Shown here piece after piece: positions 44,199 through 54,800 of a stretch of DNA of 64,000 nt. The stretch is from Dyadobacter sp. LHD-138 (GTDB lineage Bacteria > Bacteroidota > Bacteroidia > Cytophagales > Spirosomataceae): positions 1 through 64,000 of the forward strand of contig NZ_JAVFVU010000002.1 of NCBI RefSeq assembly GCF_030929615.1. Direction: 5' to 3'. The position numbers were made by a program, and so were the translations under genes. Under the pieces are notes generated by a model. The model made no database searches, was not told where the DNA came from, and worked only from the letters and a program-made list of their open reading frames with translations. The stretch's first letter is position 1. Each line of letters starts with the position of its first letter.

Positions 44199-46400
44199 TC
44201 ACTTCAACACTTCCGCCACCACAGTCTTACCTGCCAACCCCTCCACAGGCAAAACAAATGTGATGATACTTGCTTTTTTTTCCTTGTTCCATTCAGCCTT
44301 CCATAGCGCGCCCTTACCTTGAACGTTACACGTCATCCCCAGCTGAATAGATTTCAATTTTGCTGTCGGATCCGATACACTGATTTTCTCGATCGAATTA
44401 CCTTTGGTTTTAATGATAACCAGACAGGGATTTTCAGCACTTACCACAATTCCGTTCCCCATGGTGATCTTACCTGCTTTGTAAAAAACAATTCCAGTCT
44501 GGTTTAATACCCTATGCTGCACGGCCTGTATCTCCGGTGTGTTGGCAAGGATGCTGATCACCGGATTTTCCACATAATCCCGAACACCATTTCCCCCAAT
44601 GCCCGGAACTACAATGTATTGATAATCACTATTTTCCGGTTTCCCTCCGTGATCCAGCCACGCCGTGAAAACTTCCGCTTTCACTGGCTCGTCTGTCGCC
44701 CAGGACTGATGGTTGATCCTGCGCCAGTTGCCCGTTGCTGTCGTATTGCTTACGGATAAATTTGTTGCTTTTGAAAACAGATAAGCGACACTGTCATGTA
44801 ATATCCAGCTGACGTTGGCTAGCTTGTGACTTCCTTCCTGCAACGTTTCTACCTGCTTATCATGGCTAACCAGTACGGGTCCTTTCAATAAACACTGATT
44901 CAGCGTCGTAAAAACGGGCAGTTCCGACTCCGAGCTTATGCCAGCCCCCAGACTCACATATTCCTTATCAAAAAAGAACCATGATTTCCTCGCTTTCAAA
45001 GGATCATGCACGCTGGCAAAATCAAAAGCCGCAATGCCATACCTTCCGTCCGTGACACCACCTGCAAAATCAGTCAGGCCTTTTTTGGCAAGCTCTTTCC
45101 AATGTGCCACAGCCGGTTTTTGCAAGACCGTTGTGCCCGGTATTTTCTGCCAGTCCCAAACCGGAAAGATCTGGTAATACTCCTTTCCTGTACGTGAAAT
45201 AAAGTTACTGCCATCACCATAATGATGATTTTGCAATCCTTCCTCATTGTGCGGCTGCTCCATATTGTTGGCTCGGCTGGAATGCATCCGTACCGAAACA
45301 TAGTAATCCCGCCGCTGATGCGTGTAATAATGCGAATGCCAGAAATAATGATCCCCAGTCAGATTAGGCTTCACTTCGCCTTTTTTGATCTTTACTATAT
45401 TTTCCAGTTCGGCCTTGCGGTATGAGGTTGCGGTCAAAAGATTCTCAGCCAATTCAGGTCCAACCGGGTTCAACGCACCTTTTCGGCTTATGCCACGATT
45501 CTCTGCGCCCGGGTCCGGGTATTTTCCATAAATCAGAGACGGACAAATCCCGTCCAGGAAATAATCCACCAGCAATTTCATGGCCTGATCCGGCAATTTG
45601 TATTTTGTCCCTTCAATTTTTACAGCCCAATAGGCAAACGCACCCGCATAACCGGTCCCATAGGCCAATGTAGAAATCACGTTGTCGGTACGGTGATGAA
45701 AACTCAGGTCCGGTTTCATGCCGCGCCCCGTGCTCACCTTAATTTCAGACGCCATCACGTTGATAACCTGCGCGAGTTCCTGCGAATTTCTTTGAAAAAG
45801 TGCCTGTTTCCCCCGCATACCGGCAATCTGTATCAAATCACCGCCCGGCCTTGCGCCGGACGCTTCCAGGTTGGCTCTTCCCGCAATAAAAACACCTTCC
45901 TTCTTTTGCCTTTCCGTTAAATCATTATCCATGACCAGGAGCATATTGATCATGAGCTGCGGCGTTCCCATCTCATTCCACCACCAGTTATCACAAATAA
46001 AATCATGGTCGAGCCAAAAATCCAAAGCCGTTGAAAATACCCTCTTCACTTCCTGATTTTCATGGAACGCAGATCCGTTTTTTTTATATGCACGGCTCAA
46101 TTCCAGCATATTACGTAAATGTTCACTGTGTTCAAATCCTGTTCTGGATACGTCCTGGTAGTTGATTTCCGGCCATGTTCCGTCTGGTTTCTGACTTTTT
46201 ATCAATGTTTTGATTTCCTGAACGTTAACAGCCGGTTCCATTAAGTCTGCGACAACTCTTTTTCGGATCAATTCCAGATCTGCGTTGGTTTGTCCTTTTC
46301 CCTGCATCACCGGCACCGACCGATGCGGCTCTGAAACGATATTGTTTTGAGCGATTGTCTGAAAACTTAATAACAACAGAATGAACAGATACTTTTTCAT
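44199..46400 (-). CDS. Polysaccharide lyase family 8-like enzyme
   Basis: A 733-residue exported enzyme (signal ending near QTIAQ) with the PL8 layout: an alpha/alpha toroid over about residues 30-390 and beta-sandwiches after it. Putative catalytic residues fit the family: Asn142 in NWWWNEMG, His235/236 in DLSFHHRTDN, Tyr at about 247-251 in AYGTGYAG, Arg in NRGISR at 301-306, and an acidic segment around NEEGLQNHHYGDG. PL8 lyases cut hyaluronan, chondroitin, xanthan or related uronate-containing chains by beta-elimination. It ends the locus with the heparinase-like gene 58 bp upstream. The substrate is not certain, since no sulfatase or unsaturated-uronyl hydrolase is nearby. Confidence 0.8.
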   Translation of the reverse strand: MKKYLFILLLLSFQTIAQNNIVSEPHRSVPVMQGKGQTNADLELIRKRVVADLMEPAVNVQEIKTLIKSQKPDGTWPEINYQDVSRTGFEHSEHLRNMLELSRAYKKNGSAFHENQEVKRVFSTALDFWLDHDFICDNWWWNEMGTPQLMINMLLVMDNDLTERQKKEGVFIAGRANLEASGARPGGDLIQIAGMRGKQALFQRNSQELAQVINVMASEIKVSTGRGMKPDLSFHHRTDNVISTLAYGTGYAGAFAYWAVKIEGTKYKLPDQAMKLLVDYFLDGICPSLIYGKYPDPGAENRGISRKGALNPVGPELAENLLTATSYRKAELENIVKIKKGEVKPNLTGDHYFWHSHYYTHQRRDYYVSVRMHSSRANNMEQPHNEEGLQNHHYGDGSNFISRTGKEYYQIFPVWDWQKIPGTTVLQKPAVAHWKELAKKGLTDFAGGVTDGRYGIAAFDFASVHDPLKARKSWFFFDKEYVSLGAGISSESELPVFTTLNQCLLKGPVLVSHDKQVETLQEGSHKLANVSWILHDSVAYLFSKATNLSVSNTTATGNWRRINHQSWATDEPVKAEVFTAWLDHGGKPENSDYQYIVVPGIGGNGVRDYVENPVISILANTPEIQAVQHRVLNQTGIVFYKAGKITMGNGIVVSAENPCLVIIKTKGNSIEKISVSDPTAKLKSIQLGMTCNVQGKGALWKAEWNKEKKASIITFVLPVEGLAGKTVVAEVLK

Positions 46401-46416
46401 GGATCAGGATTTAAAA

Positions 46417-46440
46417 AGCCCGAAACGAATAGCCCGGGCT
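46417..46440 (-). terminator. Hairpin between the two lyase genes
   Basis: AGCCCG and CGGGCT pair around a 12 nt loop. On the minus strand the hairpin is followed by TTTTTAAA, like a short rho-independent terminator, only 18 nt before the PL8 start codon. It may attenuate PL8 expression relative to the upstream lyase. Confidence 0.5.
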
Positions 46441-46458
46441 CATTGAATTTTCAGGATT

Positions 46459-48336
46459 TTATTTCATGTTAACAGTCCAGGAGTCGAGCGCCGGGATCGA
46501 AACCACCCGCTCTGAATCCGTGAAATGTACATTAAAGCTCCACACCGAATTGGCTGGAAGTTTGGCTTCAAAACCAACAAACTGTGTATCAGGATTCGGC
46601 GCGTCATAATCATGCGTTGGCTCAGTGGACCAGGTCTTAATCTCAATTTTCGCCTCCGTGTCGATAATCAAAAACATCTTTTTGCCGTGCTGCGACAGCT
46701 CGATGGTCTTTTCATTTACAATTTTAACAGTTGCCGGTGTCAGCAGATTCCACCGCATGGTAACCGGCTTATTCAGCGTTTTTACCTCGTCTCTCACCAC
46801 CACGGAACGCTGATCCAGGATAGAAATGCCACGCTGCGTGGATGCAACCTGGCCCTCGTACATTTTGGAAAGATCAGAAATAACCGCTGGCTTATCCGGT
46901 GCCTCAGACCAGGCATCAACTTTCGCATAACCTTTCACCTGCTGCAATTGTCCGTCAAAAGTCAGTGTGTTATGCGCCAGATTATTTAACCGGAAAACTT
47001 CCCAACGCTGGGAGTTTTGCGCTCTGTTCCATAAATCGACGCCTTTTGTTTCAAGAGAATTGTAATCCTGCATCCCAAAATCCATTGCCCAGCGCTCACC
47101 ATTGGCATCGAGAACAAAGGAACCCACATCCATATGCGCGTGATTGACCGACGGCGAACCGGCTTTAAATCCCACAAAAACCGCGTTCGTATCCGTCCAG
47201 GAAGTACGCATCAGGCCCACAGGACTGGGCCCCTGGCCCACCCAAATTTTCTTTTGCGGCTCCCTGATTGATTCCAGATCGGTTTTAACGCCCCAAACCA
47301 GTAAGGCTGGTAAAATCCGGTTTTTTACAAAACTTTTTTCTGGATTGTCAAGCAGCTTTTTCTGATTCCATAAAAGAGAAGTATCTTTGGTCTTATCTGC
47401 AAACCAGAACATCGCGGGACTTAATCCGCCTTTCAAACCACTGTCTCCCCAGTTGCCCGCCAAACCCGTTGGCCCCACCAGATTTTGCATAAATCCGGCA
47501 GTTTTCAAAAAACCCGGAGCGGCGGATAATCCAAAATCAGTCCCCAGCGCTTTTTCTATTGCACTGTTAAATAACACGTTAAAACTTGTACCGTACTCCC
47601 AATAACTGAACCCTTCCGGATAAGCGCCGTCCGGCTCATAGGAAGTCATCATAGCGCGTGGAATGGAAGCAACCGCACGGGTTATTACTTTTCTTGCCAG
47701 TTCCGGTTCGTCTTCCGCGATCGCCAAAACGCCAAAAGTCATCCCGGCATTACACACCTGGTTCCAGTTGTGTTCGGCTTTTAAAAATGAATTGTATTGA
47801 TCATCAAAAGACGGATTTATTCCCTTGGAGATAATCGCTTCGCGGATCGTTTTGCGATTTTCTTCCGATAATTTATCAAACAGCCAGTCGTAGCCAATCG
47901 CAACAGCCATGGTCATTTCGGCTACATCCAGAAAATGCGTTGGATTCCAGTCTTCAAAGGCTGAAACCGCGAGCAGTTCTTTTTCGGCTCTTTTTAAATA
48001 TTTATCATCGCCTGTGGTTCTGTAAGCGTATGACAATTGAAAAACCCGCCGTAAGCATTCCCGTGATTTATCCAGCAGACGCTTCCCGATCTTAATCCGT
48101 TCAACCGGCGGCTGATCGATGATTTTATCACATTCTGCCAAAATACCCTGATGAACGGCATTCCATTGTTTATGTTTTTTGGTCTGTCGGATGATTAATT
48201 GTTCTTCCCCTTTTAACAAAAGCAGCCTTGGATGTGATGCTTTCAACGATTTAAGCACATCAGGTGAAGACTTATTTTCCTGGGCAAACAGGATATTAGT
48301 TAACAACAGGCAAAGCAGGATCAGGATTTTTTTCAT
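46459..48336 (-). CDS. Heparinase II/III-family polysaccharide lyase
   Basis: A 625-residue exported lyase (signal ending near ILFAQ). The N-terminal two thirds form an alpha/alpha toroid with AEHNWNQVCNAGMTFGVLA and PDGAYPEGFSYWEYGTSF; the C-terminal part is the heparinase II/III beta-sandwich with VNHAHMDVGSFVLDANGERW and AHNTLTFDGQ. The conserved Asn, Tyr and His of these blocks are the likely catalytic set. The family (PL12, PL15, PL17, PL21 and others) cuts heparan-, heparin- or alginate-like polyuronates. It follows the DUF4466 lipoprotein gene across a terminator-like hairpin and precedes the PL8 gene. Family level is sure, substrate is not. Confidence 0.86.
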   Translation of the reverse strand: MKKILILLCLLLTNILFAQENKSSPDVLKSLKASHPRLLLLKGEEQLIIRQTKKHKQWNAVHQGILAECDKIIDQPPVERIKIGKRLLDKSRECLRRVFQLSYAYRTTGDDKYLKRAEKELLAVSAFEDWNPTHFLDVAEMTMAVAIGYDWLFDKLSEENRKTIREAIISKGINPSFDDQYNSFLKAEHNWNQVCNAGMTFGVLAIAEDEPELARKVITRAVASIPRAMMTSYEPDGAYPEGFSYWEYGTSFNVLFNSAIEKALGTDFGLSAAPGFLKTAGFMQNLVGPTGLAGNWGDSGLKGGLSPAMFWFADKTKDTSLLWNQKKLLDNPEKSFVKNRILPALLVWGVKTDLESIREPQKKIWVGQGPSPVGLMRTSWTDTNAVFVGFKAGSPSVNHAHMDVGSFVLDANGERWAMDFGMQDYNSLETKGVDLWNRAQNSQRWEVFRLNNLAHNTLTFDGQLQQVKGYAKVDAWSEAPDKPAVISDLSKMYEGQVASTQRGISILDQRSVVVRDEVKTLNKPVTMRWNLLTPATVKIVNEKTIELSQHGKKMFLIIDTEAKIEIKTWSTEPTHDYDAPNPDTQFVGFEAKLPANSVWSFNVHFTDSERVVSIPALDSWTVNMK

Positions 48337-48488
48337 GGTTCAGGATTACGTTGGAGTTTGGAAAATTCAATCAATAACACTTGAAAACCGGCAGCCTTAT
48401 CAAAAGCGTAAAAACATAAAAACACTACTTCATTTATTGTCGATCTTTTACAGAAACCAGTTGGAAAGATTTAAGTGGGCTATTAACC

Positions 48489-48527
48489 ATTTTTCCCGCA
48501 CAACGAAAAACGTCATGCGGGAAAAAT
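48489..48527 (-). terminator. Terminator-like hairpin after the DUF4466 gene
   Basis: ATTTTTCCCGCA at 48489-48500 and TGCGGGAAAAAT at 48516-48527 form a perfect 12 bp stem with a 15 nt loop, 14 nt after the DUF4466 stop. The T-rich arm on the minus strand fits a terminator, dividing the surface-protein genes from the lyase genes. The 205 bp gap could hold a promoter for the lyases. Confidence 0.65.
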
Positions 48528-48541
48528 TTGGCTCAGATCAT

Positions 48542-49528
48542 TTATTTCAAGGTATAACGCTTTATGCTGATTTTGGCACTTTTGGTCGTATTGTTTATTG
48601 AATTCATGTAAATGTATGCCCTGTACTTTCCATCGGCAGTCTCTACCCAGGCACCGGCTTCTGCGCGCATGTTAATGGCAAAATCAGGCGCGTCGGTAAT
48701 ACTTAGCTGCTGAAAATCCGGATCATCAATAAAAACACCGAATTGTAACCTTGCCAGCTGCTGATCACGCAGTGCCCAGACCTTGTTAATCTTCGCGCTA
48801 CGGTTGACGCCGGCCGGTAGTTTCACGCCAGGAAGATATTCCTTGTTGGAAGGCGCAACCAGCGCGTGGTTAAAAGTAATGTTGGGAATGGACCGGTAAA
48901 GATACACCAGGTCAATTTTATCGGCTTTTGCAGCCGCGTCCGCAGAACCGTAAACAGCCATATCCGCAATGGATATGTAAGCGGCCGTGCTATCCTTGAC
49001 ATCCAGATCGAGCACCATGTCCATTTGTGCAATCTTGTATGGCCCCATGGAATAGGTCACCGTCTGCCCGTTACTTGCATTCGCAGAAAATTTAAAGGTA
49101 ACCTCCTGCCCTCTCGCAGCATTGGGAATGCGGTAAAAGTAACGCAGCGTGGCAGCAATCGTGTCTTTCGTAAAAGTCACCGTCGTTTTAGCCCCGCTAG
49201 TCACAGAAGCACTCCCGACTTCGATGCCCACATCCTGCCCGCTGCCGTTGGTGTAATAGGACTTATTATCAAGATATGTCCCTTCCGCTCCCCCAATGGA
49301 TGCCTCCACCTGCGCAGACACCAGCTTTCCCAACGATTTGGGAATTGCCATCGCGTAAGCAAATTCAATATTGAGCCCAACCATGTTTGGCCCCAGTGTC
49401 CTTTTGATCACATCATTTTGCAACTCATTTTTAGGCGTAACCGTAAGACCATCATCGTCATCACAAGCTGTCATTACAAACGTCACTGACAACATCATAA
49501 TCAAACCGAACAAATAACTGTGTTTCAT
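48542..49528 (-). CDS. DUF4466-family surface lipoprotein
   Basis: A 328-residue lipoprotein; the signal ends VTFVMTAC followed by DDDD, a surface-export-type acidic patch. The body matches what I know of DUF4466 proteins: ELQNDVIKRTLGPNMVGLNI, LVSAQVEASIGG, FYRIPNAARGQEVTF and AEAGAWVETADGKYRAYIY. These proteins occur in Bacteroidota glycan loci with SusC/SusD and heparinase-like lyases; their function is probably glycan binding at the cell surface. It lies 19 bp after the small lipoprotein gene. The family call is from remembered sequence features. Confidence 0.7.
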   Translation of the reverse strand: MKHSYLFGLIMMLSVTFVMTACDDDDGLTVTPKNELQNDVIKRTLGPNMVGLNIEFAYAMAIPKSLGKLVSAQVEASIGGAEGTYLDNKSYYTNGSGQDVGIEVGSASVTSGAKTTVTFTKDTIAATLRYFYRIPNAARGQEVTFKFSANASNGQTVTYSMGPYKIAQMDMVLDLDVKDSTAAYISIADMAVYGSADAAAKADKIDLVYLYRSIPNITFNHALVAPSNKEYLPGVKLPAGVNRSAKINKVWALRDQQLARLQFGVFIDDPDFQQLSITDAPDFAINMRAEAGAWVETADGKYRAYIYMNSINNTTKSAKISIKRYTLK

Positions 49529-49547
49529 AATTTTTTCAAGTTAGGGA

Positions 49548-49955
49548 TTAAGGTTTTTGAACCGTAATTTTCACCGTATACGTTTTTTTCACCTGACGGT
49601 TTCCTGAAATGACTGTATACTTTTTAGGATTTTCCAGGTCTGAGAAATCCACTTTACCGGTAATTTTCGGTTCCAGTTTCGCATCCGTGACAAGCGAAAA
49701 CTGCGGTCTGAGACTTTTAAGATCTGTACCATAAAACACTTCCACATCAACGGTCAAGGCCACGGTATCAACCACTGCATTTTTTGTCCTTACTGTTTGA
49801 AAATCAGAGCCAAGCAGTTCAAAATTACTGACATAACACTGTGTCCTGCTGGTGATCAGGAGGCCGTCCTCATCAACCGGAAAATCTTCCTTGCAGGCGA
49901 TCATGGCTATGGCCGTGAGAAATACTGCGCCTATTAATCTTATATTTTTTAACAT
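49548..49955 (-). CDS. Small surface lipoprotein, DUF5018-like
   Basis: A 135-residue lipoprotein with lipobox around AMIAC (Cys21). The mature part looks like one immunoglobulin-like beta-sandwich: YVSNFELLGSD, TVALTVDVEVFYGTDL, LRPQFSLVTDAKLEP, and a C-terminal KKYTVISGNRQVKKTYTV strand pair. This resembles DUF5018-type domains of SusE/F-position proteins. It sits between SusD and the DUF4466 gene with gaps of 41 and 19 bp, so it is probably a surface glycan-binding or spacer protein of the same complex. Family name is tentative. Confidence 0.6.
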   Translation of the reverse strand: MLKNIRLIGAVFLTAIAMIACKEDFPVDEDGLLITSRTQCYVSNFELLGSDFQTVRTKNAVVDTVALTVDVEVFYGTDLKSLRPQFSLVTDAKLEPKITGKVDFSDLENPKKYTVISGNRQVKKTYTVKITVQKP

Positions 49956-49996
49956 CTTTTTCGCTGTTTAATATTGGAAATAACTGAGCTTACACA

Positions 49997-51844
49997 TTAC
50001 AACCAGGGTGTATTTTGGGTAAGGTTCGGATTACGGTCACGTTCTCCCGGTGGTATCCTGAAAATATAATTTTGCTGATACGTCCTTTCCGATGTATTCT
50101 GAAAATAGCGATCCATATTGGCTCCATGAGAATCGATCCGCCATACACCTTCGGTATACGGAGCTCCCCAAACCCGCTCCATCGCTCTCCAGCGGCGGAT
50201 ATCAAAGCCACGGTGTCCTTCCGCGAAAAGCTCGACGATGCGCTCCTGCTCGATGGCTGCAAAAAACGCTGCGCTATTCGCCGTTTTTTCAGCTTTCAAA
50301 GCCGGAAGATTTCCTCTGCGGCGTATTTTATTTACCAATGCAATCGCATCCACCTCGGGGCCTTTGACAGCATTTGTGGCTTCGGCATACATCAGATACA
50401 CATCCGCAAGACGCATAACAGGATAATTGTAATCTCCGTCGCTTCGGCCTTGTCCGGCATAATTGCGCAGGAATTTCCTGAACACATAGCCCGAATTACT
50501 TCCATCGGTATTATAAGTCGTGTATTTATTGCCATCAATGGTGACGGGCTGGTTCCAGGTTTTATAAATAAAAGGGCACCATCCCGTTGATTTCAAGGAA
50601 ATTAAACCAACACTCACCTCATAATCCCACATAATCGATGATTTCATACGGTAGTCACGATTTTTATAACTCGCAGGATTTACCGCAGAGTTCAGCGTAG
50701 TCCTGGCTCCGGCATTCGCTGCGTTCATAGGGATCAGTTTGGGTGCAAAATCTCCCGTGATAGTCGACTGATATCTGTCTGCAATTTCGTAGCGCGGTGA
50801 TACCCAGCACTGCGATCCCTCGTGAGAGCGTCCTGCAACGTCACGCATCAATTCTTCTCCCTGTCCGGTTCCCGTTCCGCCGTGGGTAAAGCCCATGATA
50901 ATTTCCGGATCATTGTTGGCAACCGGTGTGAAGAGATAATAATAATTCGGCAGTTTTTCGGCTTTTCCCAGAGAATCAATATCGCCCGGTTCTCCGTTAC
51001 GGAAAAGCGTAAGGCCAAAATCATTGATCACTTTGCCGAAATCAGCCGCCGCAGCCGTGTAAGCCGCATCCGCCGCATTGGCATCGGCCTTAAATGTACC
51101 CAGTTCGGGCCATCCGAATTTATTCCAGCTTGCCCAGTACAATTGCAGTTTCCCACGGAAAGCCAACGCCGCCGGCTTACCTGCACGACCCGTAGCTGCT
51201 GCTTTTGCGGGAAGTTTTTCATAGGCATAAGTAAAATCCGCCATGATGGAATCCTTCACCTGCGCGATAGGCGTCCGGGTTAAGCCCGAAACCTCTGCAT
51301 TGTTATTGATCACTTTATGGATATAAGGAACATCCCCCCACATGGATATCAGGCGAAAATAGACCATCCCGCGCAATAACCTGGCCTCCCCCAGGATTGT
51401 CTGGAGCCTGGGAATTGATTCAGGTTTGGCTGTTGCCATCATCTTATTTACGTTCTCAATGACGTAGTTGGCACGGTTGGCCCCACCATATAAGTAGCGA
51501 TACATTTTATCAAAACTTCCGGCATAACCACTTGGGTTAAAGTTTCCCCCCTGGTAAGCATCCCCAAGCCTGAGGTTGTTGTTTGTCACGCTGGTTCCTC
51601 TTGTTCTGACATATTCTCCATGTCCGTCCAGATAATAATCACGGTCGAACAAAGGTCTTATCGATGAGTAAGCCCCCTGAAGGGCGAAGGTTGCATCCTC
51701 TTCTGTTTTCCAGAACACGCTGGTAGCTACTTCCGTGGTTGGCTCTTGTTCAAGCAAATCATGCACACAGGCACTTGCAAAAAATAGCAATCCTGACAAA
51801 AGCGTTACCGTTATTATTTTTGGGTTAATATTTTTCATACGCAT
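49997..51844 (-). CDS. RagB/SusD-family outer-membrane lipoprotein
   Basis: A 615-residue precursor with lipobox LLFFASAC at about residue 26. Family blocks include FWKTEEDATFALQGAYSSIR, ILGEARLLRGMVYFRLI, MWGDVPYI, PVMRLADVYLMYAEATN, ALVNKIRRRGNLPAL and ELFAEGHRGFDIRRWRAM. It starts 6 bp after its SusC partner, so the two are translated together. As the glycan-capture lid it should define, with SusC, the specificity of the lyase locus. Confidence 0.93.
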   Translation of the reverse strand: MRMKNINPKIITVTLLSGLLFFASACVHDLLEQEPTTEVATSVFWKTEEDATFALQGAYSSIRPLFDRDYYLDGHGEYVRTRGTSVTNNNLRLGDAYQGGNFNPSGYAGSFDKMYRYLYGGANRANYVIENVNKMMATAKPESIPRLQTILGEARLLRGMVYFRLISMWGDVPYIHKVINNNAEVSGLTRTPIAQVKDSIMADFTYAYEKLPAKAAATGRAGKPAALAFRGKLQLYWASWNKFGWPELGTFKADANAADAAYTAAAADFGKVINDFGLTLFRNGEPGDIDSLGKAEKLPNYYYLFTPVANNDPEIIMGFTHGGTGTGQGEELMRDVAGRSHEGSQCWVSPRYEIADRYQSTITGDFAPKLIPMNAANAGARTTLNSAVNPASYKNRDYRMKSSIMWDYEVSVGLISLKSTGWCPFIYKTWNQPVTIDGNKYTTYNTDGSNSGYVFRKFLRNYAGQGRSDGDYNYPVMRLADVYLMYAEATNAVKGPEVDAIALVNKIRRRGNLPALKAEKTANSAAFFAAIEQERIVELFAEGHRGFDIRRWRAMERVWGAPYTEGVWRIDSHGANMDRYFQNTSERTYQQNYIFRIPPGERDRNPNLTQNTPWL

Positions 51845-51850
51845 AGCTTT

Positions 51851-54800
51851 TTAGATACCGATATTGATACCAACTGAATAAGATTTGTTCAAGGGATACG
51901 CATCGCTTTTATTTCCATCCATTTCCGGATCAAGGCCACGAAATTTGGTGAAAGTCGCCAGGTTTTCAGACGATGCGAAAATCCGGAAGCTGCTGATGCC
52001 GATCTTTCTGAGTAAGGTCGCTGGCAATGTATAGCCAAGCTGCACATTTTTTACACGCAGATAAGCCAGGTTATCAAGCCAGAAAGTAGTTTCCTCCCGG
52101 TTTGCGCTACCACCCAGACGCGGCCAGGCTCCTCCACGGTTTTCAACCGACCAGGGATTTTCCCAATGTTTCACAGTGGATGCGTATCGCTGCGTGGCGA
52201 AGTTGACATTGTTATAATCATTAAGCCAAAAATCTTTACGCCCAGCGGCCCCCTGCAATAAAAATGAAACGTCTATTCCCTTCCATGAGAAATTTGCATT
52301 CATTGAAAAGTTGGTTGTCGGTCTGTTACGCTGCGTTTTGGGATATGCCTTTTTATCATTGTCATCAATCCGGCCGTCTCCATTGATATCTTTGCGAAGA
52401 ATATCGCCCGGCGAAGCACCTTGCGGGGTGGCGTTGTAAACGTCCTGCCAGGTCTGCGCGATACCGTTGTCTTCGTAGGTGTACAAATGGCTATAAGGCA
52501 TGCCAATGAAAACCGTGTTACCAGATGCATTTACACCATTAACCGAAGTCGTCGCTCCTCTTCCCAAAAATTCATTCCATTTTTCAAGCCGGGTGGCATT
52601 GTAGGAACCATTCAGGTTAATCATATAAGTTACATCTCCCAATTTGTCCCGCCAGGCAAGATTAACCTCAACGCCTCGGTTTCTTAAATCACCAATATTC
52701 TTCCGGGGTGCGTCATAAGCGCCTGTCAGCAGGATAGACATTTCAGAAGGCCGGTTCATTCCCGTTGTCAGACGATCATAGTAATCAATATCAGTGGTCA
52801 GTCTGTTATTTAGAAAGCCCAGATCGATTCCCAGGTTTAATACCTTCGTCGTTTCCCAGGAAAGATCACGGTTCACCAGTTTTTTATTGATAAAACCCTT
52901 CACGATACCGCCCCCGGCCATATAATTGCTGGACGCCAGGGTCTGCTGCTGCTCATACCGATCGACGCCGCTATTGTTTCCCAGACTTCCGTAAGAAGCA
53001 CGAAATTTACCATTGGTCAGAAAACGAGAGGTGAACCCGTTAAGAAATGACTCTTCCGTAAACCGCCATCCAACTGCCGCGGATGGAAAAAAACCATACT
53101 GGCTTCCAGGCAGAAACTTGGAAGACCCGTCTGTACGGAAATTTAATTCAAGTAAATATTTGTCATAAGCAGCATAATTAATCCTTCCGATATAGGACCT
53201 TAAACCCTCTGTTGAGGAATTTCCTCCCGTCGACTGAATATCCGTAAGTGCCGCATCGACCTCGTGTAAGGAAGGATACAAACGGTCGTTTCGGGAAGTT
53301 GCCTGATAACGATCATACCAATACTCTTCACTATATACGAACATCGCGCCCAGCTCATGATTTTTGGCAATCGTCGTGTTGTAATTCAGACGACCGTTCA
53401 GCATCGTTTTGAAACCGGTGTTCGTAAAATTGCCAACACCAGCATTGGCACCTACATAAACCCGGCTACCGAAACTGTTTGTCTGGAAGTTGTAAGCCTG
53501 GTTGGGAATACTTGCGTTCCACCGAAATTGGTTATAATAATTCAGCGCGTAATCGATACGGGCAGTCAGCCCTTTGATTGGCGTCCAGTCGAGGTACATG
53601 CTGGTATTGGCTTCCTGACGGTTTTGTTTATTAAGGTTATTGACATAAACCGTGTAGGGATTATAGGCCTGCGGATCTTCGTTGTAAGCCATCACGCCAC
53701 CGAAATAACCCGTCACAGGATCGTAAGGAACAATGCCGGCGATGGCGGCCTTCAAGTCAAAACCAGCCGTGTTGAGCGGATCATCATCGGTAAATCCGTC
53801 TTCAAGCGCATAGCTCAGATTAGACCAGTTCCCATTGAATTTTATACCTGTGTTGATATTTTTACGGATCTTGTAATCATAATTAAAACGTGCATTATAG
53901 CGCTTGTAATTATTATTGACCTGCAATCCTTTTTCATCCATCATCCCCACAGAAATAAAGAAGTTGGATTTCTCACCTCCGCCCGATGCGGATAAATTGT
54001 AATTCTGGATCGCCCCGTTGCGCATAATTACGTCCCACCAGTCCGTATTGGGGTATTTCAACGGATCAATCATGCCCAAAGCCATCCACTGATCAATGGT
54101 TCCATCTTTGAAAAGCAGATTGGAGCGCAGCGTGTTAACCCCGGCAGCACGTTGGTGTAAAGTTAGCGCGCGCGGATAATCGGCCATAAAATCGTAGGCT
54201 TTGGTCGGGACCTGAACGGCATAATTTCCCGTGAAATTGATCGTGGCTTTTTCCTGCCCTTTACCCGACTTGGTCGTGATCAGAATAACCCCATTCGCAG
54301 CCCGGGAACCATACACCGACGACGAAGTTGCATCTTTCAATACGGAAATACTTTCGATATCATTCATGTTGATACGGTTAATGTCAACATCGGGCATCCC
54401 ATCGACCACGACCAGCGGATTGCTGTTGTTTACCGTACCCAACCCGCGGATGATCAGGGCCGCATTATTTCTTCCGGCCATACCCGAATTCTGTGTAACG
54501 GCAAGGCCCGGAACAAGTCCGGATAACCCGGACGAAACATTGGAAAGTGAGCGACTGGTTATTTTTTCGTCAATTTTAATGGAAGAAACCGCTCCCGTCA
54601 GATTGACTTTCTTTTGGGTCCCATAACCTACAACGATTATTTCCTCCAACGATTTGTCCTCCGATTTAAGTTTAATAGTTAAATTCTGCTGGTTTCCAAC
54701 CTGTATATCCTGCGAAACAAAACCAATAAAACTGAAAGTCAGTATGGAAGAACTGCTGGCAACGGTAATCCGAAATTCTCCGTTGGTATCCGTTGACGTA

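Noticed and set aside
48866..49489. Plus-strand open frame of 207 codons
   Set aside because: It is antisense to the DUF4466 gene, which has clear signal, lipobox and family motifs.
53357..53995. Plus-strand open frame of 212 codons
   Set aside because: It lies within the SusC barrel region on the opposite strand and has no recognisable features.
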